A stretch of DNA of 45,257 bases from Bacteroidales bacterium (lineage in GTDB: Bacteria > Bacteroidota > Bacteroidia > Bacteroidales > ML635J-15), in the NCBI GenBank assembly GCA_017617125.1, contig JAFZWY010000018.1, forward strand, positions 1-45,257. The letters run 5' to 3'. This document shows, piece by piece, positions 38,964 to 45,257 of the stretch. Position 1 is the stretch's first letter. Each line of letters starts with the position of its first letter. The notes under the pieces are model-generated. The model was not told where the DNA came from. It did not search any database and saw nothing but the letters and a program-made list of their open reading frames with translations. The position numbers and the translations under genes are program-made.

Positions 38964-40757
38964 CTATTTGTGAAAATACCCGTATATAATTTCAGCCTTT
39001 GCTGCACCTAATGTTTCTGTCAGTTTTTCTTTGCTTGCCTCCTTTATTCCGTTTACGGTTTTGAATTCCTTTAGCAGTATTTCCTTTGTCTTGGGGCCTA
39101 TGCCCTTTATGTCGTCGAGTTCGCTCTTGAGGAAATTGTCGGAGCGCTTTTTGCGGTGGAAGGTGATGCCGAAACGGTGAGCTTCGTCGCGGGCTTGCTG
39201 GATTATCTTTAGCGATTCGGAGTTTTTGTCCAGGTATAAAGGAATGTCATCGCCGGGCAGGAAGATTTCTTCGAGCCGCTTGGCTATGCCGATGATTTTT
39301 ACCTTGCCGATAAGTCCCAGCTTTTCGAGACTTCGCACGGCAAACGAAAGTTGCACTTTGCCACCATCGACCACAATGAGTTGGGGTAGAGGCTCGCCCT
39401 CGTCGAGCAGACGGCGGTAGCGGCGGTGGATTATTTCCTCCATCGATGCAAAGTCGTTGGCACCAACCACAGTCTTTATGTTGAAATGTCGGTAGTCCTT
39501 TTTCGATGGCTTTGCGTTTTTGAATACTACGCACGATGCCACAGGATTGGTACCTTGAATGTTGGAGTTGTCAAAGCATTCGATGTGTACAGGAAGTTCG
39601 TCCATCATCAAATCCGATTTCAAAGTTTCCAGTTTGCGTAGTGTGTTTTTTTCGGGGTCCTTGCCTTCGACCTGCTTGTGCTTCTCGAGCATAAAGAACT
39701 TGGCGTTGCGATTGGCGAGTTCAAGTATTTTGCCTTTGTCGCCCTTCTGCGGATACTCGAATTTTACGTTTTCTATCGGGAAGTCAATTTCAAATGGCAA
39801 AATAATTGTTTTTACTTTGCTTTTTAGCTCTTCGCGAATGTCGACAATTGCGTATGCGAGTATGTCTTCGTCGGTTTCCTCAATGCGCTTGCGGATTTCC
39901 ACTGAGTGTGAAGCAATGATGGCGCCGTTTTGTATGCGAAGGTAGCTTATGTAGCACGAGTTTATGTCCTTGGCAAAGCCGAAAGCTTCTACGTTGGAAA
40001 TGTTGGTGTCGACAACTGTCGACTTGCTTTGGTAGTTTTCGAGCAGGTCGAGTTTGTGCTTAAGTTTTGCCGCCTCCTCAAATTCGAGGTTTGCAGCGTA
40101 CGACATCATTTTTTTCTTTAGGAAACCCTGTACCTGTTGGAGGTCGCCACGAAGAATTTTGCGGATGTCGGCAAACATTGCCGTGTATTCTTCCCGGTCT
40201 ATCTTGCCGATGCAAGGTCCCAGGCAGTTGCCTATATGGTAGTCGAGGCAGATGTCGAATTTGCCGTCCTTGATGCCATGTTCGGTTATGTTGTGCTTAC
40301 AGGTGCGCACAGGGTAGAGCTGCTGTATGAGTGCCAGCAAGGTCTTTATTGTATATGCCGATGCGAATGGTCCGAAGTATTCACCGTTTCCGTTTTTCTG
40401 GCGCGTGTAAACCAGGCGAGGAAACTCCTCGTTGGTTATGCACACCCAAGGGTAGGTCTTATCGTCCTTGAGCAGAATGTTGTACTTGGGTTGCAGTTGT
40501 TTTATTAGCACATTCTCCAGTAGCAGTGCGTCGCTTTCGCTGTTGACCACTGTGTATTCAATGTCGCATATCTGGCTGACAAGGATCTGGGTTTTGCGGT
40601 TGAGGTTGTTCGACAGGAAATAGGAGCTTACGCGGTTTTTCAGGCTTTTTGCCTTACCGACGTATATGATGGTTCCGTTCTTGTCGAAGTACCTGTAGAC
40701 ACCCGGTGCTTTCGGCAAGGCTTTTACGATTTCGGCAACGTGTTCCGATGCGTTCAT
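38964..40757 (-). CDS. uvrC: Excinuclease ABC subunit UvrC
   Basis: 597-aa nuclease that makes both cuts in nucleotide excision repair with UvrAB. The N-terminal GIY-YIG domain (PKAPGVYRYFDKNGTIIYVGKAKSL) is followed by a UVR motif (about 205-240; LEFEEAAKLKHKLDLLE), the RNase H-like 5' nuclease domain (ECFDNSNIQG, VVDGGKVQ) and a C-terminal helix-hairpin-helix (IKGIGPKTKEILLKEF). Length is normal. It starts 1 nt after the stop of the beta-helix lipoprotein gene, so the two are co-transcribed. Confidence 0.96.
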   Translation of the reverse strand: MNASEHVAEIVKALPKAPGVYRYFDKNGTIIYVGKAKSLKNRVSSYFLSNNLNRKTQILVSQICDIEYTVVNSESDALLLENVLIKQLQPKYNILLKDDKTYPWVCITNEEFPRLVYTRQKNGNGEYFGPFASAYTIKTLLALIQQLYPVRTCKHNITEHGIKDGKFDICLDYHIGNCLGPCIGKIDREEYTAMFADIRKILRGDLQQVQGFLKKKMMSYAANLEFEEAAKLKHKLDLLENYQSKSTVVDTNISNVEAFGFAKDINSCYISYLRIQNGAIIASHSVEIRKRIEETDEDILAYAIVDIREELKSKVKTIILPFEIDFPIENVKFEYPQKGDKGKILELANRNAKFFMLEKHKQVEGKDPEKNTLRKLETLKSDLMMDELPVHIECFDNSNIQGTNPVASCVVFKNAKPSKKDYRHFNIKTVVGANDFASMEEIIHRRYRRLLDEGEPLPQLIVVDGGKVQLSFAVRSLEKLGLIGKVKIIGIAKRLEEIFLPGDDIPLYLDKNSESLKIIQQARDEAHRFGITFHRKKRSDNFLKSELDDIKGIGPKTKEILLKEFKTVNGIKEASKEKLTETLGAAKAEIIYGYFHK

Positions 40758-40758
40758 G

Positions 40759-41853
40759 TTACTTCACTGGTGGATGCGGATCGTTGTAGAGAATGTTGTC
40801 CCAGTCGGCAAACCTTCCAGACGACTTCCAGTTGTCGAGGTATATTCCAGTCCAGTCGGCTGCACTTGGTACTGTCGCATTTCCGTCGCCGTTGGTGTCG
40901 CCAAGGTGCTCGTCGTCCTTGAGCGAGGTGAAGAATACGCCAGGACCGTCGTGGTTTATCAGGCAGCCTTCGCCCGACATTACGGTCATCGAGGAGTGTT
41001 CGGCGAACTTTATAACTACGTTGTTTCCCAATGTGAGTTTCGTGTTAATTCCAATTACGATGTCGGTCGCTGTTACCACGAATGCTACTTCGTCCTCTAG
41101 CCAGCTAATGTCCGATGAGACGTTGCTTCCCGAAACGAAGATGCCATTGCATTTGTTACTTGTACCTTCGTTAGAGAACGAATTAGAGTTGTCTATGCTC
41201 ATTTCGGCATTAATTGTCATGGGAACCTTGTTGCCATAGAAACGGCAGTTGGTTACAGTGGTGTTCTTGTTTGCGTTTGATGCGTTTAGAACGCCAATAT
41301 ACATATTGTTGAGCAGTCCGCCCGAGTTGTATGCAAATGTGCAGTTGTCGAATTTTGCGGTAGCTTCCGACGACACGTCGACGGTGGCTGGGTTTGTGTT
41401 GTCGCGTCCGCCATAAAGGAACTGGCAGTACGAGAATTCGGAGTTCTGCGAGCCGTTGAGATTTATGCAGCCCCAGTCGCCGGCGGCAGGTATGGTGTTG
41501 TCGCCGTCCTTGTTCGTATCGTCGCCGTGGCTGTCATCTTTTATCGATGTGAAGACAATAGGCTTCGCATTTGTGCCATTGGCGGTTATGTTGCCGTTAG
41601 TCCTGAGTATTACGTTTCCTCCCGACATGATTTTTATTGTAGTTCCGGGCTCTATGGTCAGTTGGGCATCGATGTAAAGATTGTCCTTGTCTATTATGTA
41701 GGTCTTGTCGCCTTCCCATGTTGTCGACGATGTTATGTCTGAACTTAATGTCACCACAGAATCCCTTGTAGGGGTTGGGTCGAAGCAAGAAGTGAAGGGT
41801 ATACCTATTAATAATATAATAAAGGGCAAAATGTAAGATTCGAGTCGTTTCAT
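40759..41853 (-). CDS. Right-handed beta-helix lipoprotein with duplicated DTNxDG motif
   Basis: 364 aa from the ATG at 41853. An upstream in-frame TTG at 41883 lies in the promoter and is rejected. Lipobox PFTS-C23. The body is a run of short beta strands of the parallel beta-helix type (CTFAYNSGG, NCRFYGN). Two matching blocks at 101-132 and 308-339 share F-T-S-x-K-D-D-x-H, DTNxDG, x-T-x-P-x-A-x-D-W. The DTNxDG loop may bind calcium. It is probably a surface or outer-membrane protein; function unknown. Its stop is 1 nt before uvrC. Confidence 0.82.
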   Translation of the reverse strand: MKRLESYILPFIILLIGIPFTSCFDPTPTRDSVVTLSSDITSSTTWEGDKTYIIDKDNLYIDAQLTIEPGTTIKIMSGGNVILRTNGNITANGTNAKPIVFTSIKDDSHGDDTNKDGDNTIPAAGDWGCINLNGSQNSEFSYCQFLYGGRDNTNPATVDVSSEATAKFDNCTFAYNSGGLLNNMYIGVLNASNANKNTTVTNCRFYGNKVPMTINAEMSIDNSNSFSNEGTSNKCNGIFVSGSNVSSDISWLEDEVAFVVTATDIVIGINTKLTLGNNVVIKFAEHSSMTVMSGEGCLINHDGPGVFFTSLKDDEHLGDTNGDGNATVPSAADWTGIYLDNWKSSGRFADWDNILYNDPHPPVK

Positions 41854-41880
41854 TTTACTAAATAAATTTCGATTATTTCG

Positions 41881-41888
41881 CAAAGATA
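41881..41888 (-). promoter_or_regulatory. -7 box of the beta-helix lipoprotein-uvrC operon
   Basis: On the minus strand this reads TATCTTTG. It lies 27 nt before the ATG at 41853 and overlaps the rejected TTG start. Confidence 0.65.
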
Positions 41889-42065
41889 ATATTATTTGGC
41901 AAATGCATTTTTCGGCAAATGATAAAATTTATACAAGTTGTTGATAATATTTTTGAGCTTCTAAAATATCGTTATTGTAATCAGACTTTTAAAAAGAAAA
42001 TTGGTGGTGTTGATAATTTTTTTGATGTCCACAAAAAATATTTTAAAAAAAATAAAAAAGTTATA

Positions 42066-42095
42066 TTGTCGGTAAGAAAAAATGTTCTACCTTTG
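42066..42095 (+). promoter_or_regulatory. Promoter of the str operon (TTG - 19 - TACCTTTG)
   Basis: TTG at 42066-42068 and TACCTTTG at 42088-42095, spacing 19 nt. The rpsL ATG follows 60 nt later, leaving an AT-rich leader of about 53 nt. Confidence 0.75.
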
Positions 42096-42155
42096 CAGTC
42101 CAAATTTTGTAAATGTAAATTTAGAGTAAAATTATTAAAAATAAATAGGTTATTT

Positions 42156-42548
42156 ATGCCAACGATACAGCAATTAGTAAGAAAAGGCAGATATGTTGCA
42201 GCCGACAAGAGTAAATCGCCTGCACTTGATTCGTGCCCACAGAGAAGAGGTGTTTGCACAAGAGTGTATACAACAACACCTAAAAAACCTAATTCAGCAA
42301 TGCGTAAGGTTGCTAGGGTAAGATTAACTAACGGTAAGGAAGTCAACGCTTACATACCAGGCGAAGGCCACAACTTGCAGGAACACTCGATCGTAATGGT
42401 TCGTGGTGGCAGGGTAAAGGATTTGCCAGGTGTAAGATACCACATCGTAAGAGGCGGTTTGGATGCTGCCGGCGTTGATGGACGTACACAGAGACGTTCC
42501 AAGTACGGAACCAAGAGACCGAAAGCAAAAGCTGCTGCAAAGAAGTAA
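42156..42548 (+). CDS. rpsL: Ribosomal protein uS12
   Basis: 130 aa from ATG 42156. The frame can be extended upstream to 41919, but that crosses the promoter. [44 protein letters not shown] and [10 protein letters not shown] are classic uS12. The lysines of TPKKPNS and GRVKDLPG, whose change gives streptomycin resistance in other bacteria, are the wild-type residues. First gene of the str operon; rpsG follows 24 nt later. Confidence 0.97.
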   Translation: MPTIQQLVRKGRYVAADKSKSPALDSCPQRRGVCTRVYTTTPKKPNSAMRKVARVRLTNGKEVNAYIPGEGHNLQEHSIVMVRGGRVKDLPGVRYHIVRGGLDAAGVDGRTQRRSKYGTKRPKAKAAAKK

Positions 42549-42572
42549 TTAGTAGTATAAAGATAAATAGAG

Positions 42573-43049
42573 ATGAGAAAATCTAAGCCAAGAAAAAGAA
42601 CGATTCTTCCGGATCCCAAGTATAATGACGTTCGCGTAACTCGTTTTGTAAACGATATGATGTGGGACGGAAAGAAATCCACTTCATTTAAGATTTTTTA
42701 TGAATGCATGGACCTTATCGGAAAGAAGATGAAGGACAGCGAAGAGACTCCATTGGAAATATGGAAGAAGGCTCTCGACAACATCACTCCTTCTGTAGAG
42801 GTTAAGAGCCGTAGAATAGGTGGTGCTACTTTCCAGGTTCCTACCGAAATACGTGCCGACAGAAAGATTTCTATCAGCCACAAATGGATGTTGTCATTCG
42901 CACGCAAGCGCGCTGGCAAGTCGATGGCCGACAAACTTTCTGCTGAAATTTTGGCAGCTTACAACTGCGAAGGTTCTGCTTTCAAGAAGAAAGAAGATAC
43001 CCACAGAATGGCTGAGGCTAACAAGGCATTCTCTCACTTCAAATTTTAA
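42573..43049 (+). CDS. rpsG: Ribosomal protein uS7
   Basis: 158-aa small-subunit head protein that nucleates 16S 3' domain assembly. [33 protein letters not shown] and the C-terminal [20 protein letters not shown] match uS7. Length is normal. It sits between rpsL and fusA as usual. Confidence 0.97.
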   Translation: MRKSKPRKRTILPDPKYNDVRVTRFVNDMMWDGKKSTSFKIFYECMDLIGKKMKDSEETPLEIWKKALDNITPSVEVKSRRIGGATFQVPTEIRADRKISISHKWMLSFARKRAGKSMADKLSAEILAAYNCEGSAFKKKEDTHRMAEANKAFSHFKF

Positions 43050-43066
43050 TTTTACAGACGCACAGA

Positions 43067-45163
43067 ATGAACGCTTCGCTTGTAAATACTAGAAACATCG
43101 GCATAATGGCTCACATAGACGCAGGTAAGACTACGACTACTGAGCGCATTTTGTATTATACCGGTGTAAATTACAAGCTTGGCGAAGTCCATGAAGGCAC
43201 TGCCACAATGGACTGGATGGCGCAGGAGCAGGAACGTGGTATAACCATCACTTCGGCTGCAACGACTGCTTTCTGGAAGGTCAGCGACAACGATTACAAG
43301 ATCAACATCATTGATACTCCGGGACACGTTGATTTCACAGTCGAAGTTGAAAGGTCGCTTCGCGTGCTCGATGGCGCCGTTGCTGTGTTCTGTGCTGTGG
43401 GAGGCGTTGAGCCACAAAGCGAAACTGTCTGGCATCAGGCAAACAAGTACAATGTTCCACGTCTTGCCTTCGTCAACAAGATGGACAGGACTGGTGCAGA
43501 CTTCATCGGTGTTCTCCAGCAGATAGAAAAGAAACTCGGAGCAAACCCAGTTGCTATGCAGTTGCCGATAGGCGACGGCGATTCTTTCTCTGGAATCGTT
43601 GACCTTCTCGAAAACAAGGCTTACGAATGGGACGAAGAATCTCTGGGCGTCAAGTTCAACGAGATTGCTATCCCCGAAGCTATGAAGTCGGAAGTGGAGG
43701 AGTACCGCGAAAGATTATTGGAAACAGTAGTAGAGTTCGACGACGAACTCATGGAAAAGTTCCTCGACGACAGAAACAATGTTTCGGTTGCCGACATCAA
43801 GCAGGTGTTGCGCAAGGCTGTCATCGACGAGAAATGTGTTCCAGTATTTTGCGGTTCTGCATTCAAGAACAAAGGTATTCAATTATTGCTCGACGCAATA
43901 TGCGAATATCTTCCTTCTCCTCTCGACGTAAAGGCAATCAGCGGACACCATCCCAAGACCGAGGACGTAATCACAAGAAGCGCCGACGCAGAAGGACCAC
44001 TTGCTGCAATGTGCTTCAAGATTATGGCAAACTCGTTCGTCGGAAAACTTTCATACCTTAGAATATATAGTGGTACAATAAAGACTGGCGACATGGTTTA
44101 CAATGTTCGTACAGGCCGCAAGGAAAGAGTCACCAGAATTTTCCAGATGCACTCCAACAAGCAGAACCAGATAGAGACGGTTGAGGCCGGCGACATCTGC
44201 GCAGTGGTTGGTCTGAAGGATGTTTTCACGGGCGACACCTTGTGTGATGAAAGGAAGCCGATAGTCTTGGAGAGGATGAAATTCCCTGAACCTGTGATAT
44301 CGATAGCCATCGAAGCACAGTCGCAGGCTGACATAGAGAAGCTTAACATAGCACTTGAAAAGTTGTCGGAGGAAGATCCGACTTTTGCCGTTAGAATAGA
44401 CGAGATGTCTGGACAGATGCTCATCAGCGGTATGGGCGAACTTCACCTCGAGATTATCATCGACCGTCTCGTTCGCGAGTTCGGTCTGAAGATAATTCAG
44501 GGCAAGCAGCAGGTTAACTACAAAGAAGAATTTGTGGGTAACGTGCAGCACAATTATGTTTTCAAGAAGCAGACAGGTGGAAAGGGAAAATTTGCCGATA
44601 TTACCGTCAACATCGGACCGGTAGATTCAGACGAGAGCGGATTCGAATTTGTCAACAAGCTCAAGGGCGACAAGTTGCCTGCAGAGTATGTCAAGGGCGT
44701 AGAAGCCGGATTCAAGGAGGCAATGTCGAATGGTCCGCTGCTCGGTTACCCGGTTCACAACATGAAGGTCGAACTTATCGACGGTTCGTTCCACCCGGTC
44801 GACAGCGATGAACTTTCGTTCAAGATTGCTGCCGGCTTGTGCTTCAAGGAAGCATCGCGTATGCTCAAGACCGTTTTGCTCGAGCCTATAATGAAGGTTG
44901 AAATTCTGACCCCCGACGAGTACCTTGGCGATATCAGTGCAGACCTCAACAGAAGGAGAGCTGTAATCGAAGGTATGGATACCAAAGGAATGCACAGGGT
45001 ATTGAAGGCTAGGGTTCCGCTGGCAGAGCAGTTCGGATACATAACAGCACTTAGGACTTTGAGTTCGGGAAGAGCAATATTCAGCATGGAGTTCTCCTCG
45101 TACGAAAAAGTACCGGCAGATATACAACAGAAATTAATAGACAATAGAAAATTTATTTTTTAA
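43067..45163 (+). CDS. fusA: Elongation factor G
   Basis: 698-aa translocation GTPase. The P-loop is AHIDAGKTT, switch II is DTPGHVDFT, the base-recognition motif is NKMDRTGAD, and domains II-V follow with [34 protein letters not shown] and [18 protein letters not shown]. Length fits EF-G. Genomes of this phylum often carry a second EF-G-like gene; the position in the str operon supports this as the main one. No tuf gene follows directly. Confidence 0.97.
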   Translation: MNASLVNTRNIGIMAHIDAGKTTTTERILYYTGVNYKLGEVHEGTATMDWMAQEQERGITITSAATTAFWKVSDNDYKINIIDTPGHVDFTVEVERSLRVLDGAVAVFCAVGGVEPQSETVWHQANKYNVPRLAFVNKMDRTGADFIGVLQQIEKKLGANPVAMQLPIGDGDSFSGIVDLLENKAYEWDEESLGVKFNEIAIPEAMKSEVEEYRERLLETVVEFDDELMEKFLDDRNNVSVADIKQVLRKAVIDEKCVPVFCGSAFKNKGIQLLLDAICEYLPSPLDVKAISGHHPKTEDVITRSADAEGPLAAMCFKIMANSFVGKLSYLRIYSGTIKTGDMVYNVRTGRKERVTRIFQMHSNKQNQIETVEAGDICAVVGLKDVFTGDTLCDERKPIVLERMKFPEPVISIAIEAQSQADIEKLNIALEKLSEEDPTFAVRIDEMSGQMLISGMGELHLEIIIDRLVREFGLKIIQGKQQVNYKEEFVGNVQHNYVFKKQTGGKGKFADITVNIGPVDSDESGFEFVNKLKGDKLPAEYVKGVEAGFKEAMSNGPLLGYPVHNMKVELIDGSFHPVDSDELSFKIAAGLCFKEASRMLKTVLLEPIMKVEILTPDEYLGDISADLNRRRAVIEGMDTKGMHRVLKARVPLAEQFGYITALRTLSSGRAIFSMEFSSYEKVPADIQQKLIDNRKFIF

Positions 45164-45178
45164 TTATAGTAATTAAGT

Positions 45179-45257
45179 ATGAATCAGAAAATTAGAATTA
45201 AGCTGAAATCTTACGACCACAACTTGGTTGACAAGTCGGCAGAAAAGATTCTGAAAA
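45179..45257 (+). CDS. rpsJ: Ribosomal protein uS10 (partial, cut by window end)
   Basis: The first 26 residues, from ATG 45179, read MNQKIRIKLKSYDHNLVDKS and onward, the start of uS10. It is cut by the window edge. It lies 15 nt after fusA and normally leads into the S10 ribosomal protein cluster. Confidence 0.93.
   Translation, partial: MNQKIRIKLKSYDHNLVDKSAEKILK

Larger units (their letters stand above)
41854..42155. other. Divergent AT-rich region before the str operon
   Basis: 302 bp holding the -7 box of the beta-helix gene (minus strand) and the rpsL promoter. An open frame runs through it into rpsL but crosses the promoter and has poor composition, so I see no separate gene. Confidence 0.6.

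Noticed and set aside
41919..42155. N-terminal extension of rpsL
   Set aside because: The extension spans the str-operon promoter and has AT-driven Lys/Phe/Asn composition; uS12 begins at 42156.

Overview
The window comes from the chromosome of a member of the Bacteroidota, most likely order Bacteroidales. Three things point there. Many genes are preceded by the Bacteroidota -7 box TAnnTTTG, several with TTTG/TTG 19-20 nt upstream. The neighbourhoods are typical of the group: guaB with three SurA/PpiC-type genes, recQ-lipoprotein-purD-DUF6427-polyprenyl synthase, and rpsL-rpsG-fusA-rpsJ without tuf. Shine-Dalgarno sequences are mostly absent and lipoprotein signal peptides are common.

Region 1 (1-7940) is an AT-rich accessory/defence island. 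A -7 box at 52-59 precedes six tightly packed genes in one apparent operon. These are a nuclease-methyltransferase protein, a specificity subunit, a TIR-like protein, a three-helix membrane protein, a canonical TIR protein and a ThsB-like TIR protein. No helicase-type HsdR is present in the window; the M protein carries its own PD-(D/E)XK domain, so the M/S pair looks BcgI-like. The operon is followed by broken micro-ORFs with a duplicated leader, a DUF1016 (YhcG-like) PD-(D/E)XK protein, a 5' remnant of an AbiH gene and a 21-bp direct repeat. The RM + three TIR + membrane protein operon is the best candidate for an undescribed system.

Region 2 (7941-13510) is core metabolism: pcrB-nadA, asd-GH25 lysozyme, rpsP-rimM and a four-helix-bundle suffix protein. 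Region 3 (13607-20191) holds a 1073-aa multi-cofactor oxidoreductase on the minus strand, mrp-nifU, a lipoprotein of unknown role and a cyclophilin.

Region 4 (20345-31828) holds two back-to-back operons. The minus-strand one is guaB and three periplasmic SurA/PpiC-type chaperone genes. The plus-strand one is recQ, a small lipoprotein, purD, a DUF6427 membrane protein and a polyprenyl diphosphate synthase. The synthase could supply the GGPP that PcrB uses.

Region 5 (31946-45257) holds an MBOAT O-acyltransferase, map, a YebC-family regulator, tRNA-Glu(TTC), an M23/LysM hydrolase, rpmE (type B), a nitroreductase lipoprotein, cvpA, uvrC, a beta-helix lipoprotein and the start of the str operon, ending inside rpsJ. 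Several intergenic gaps carry dispersed REP-like or palindromic repeats. There is no CRISPR array, rRNA gene or intact transposase in the window.
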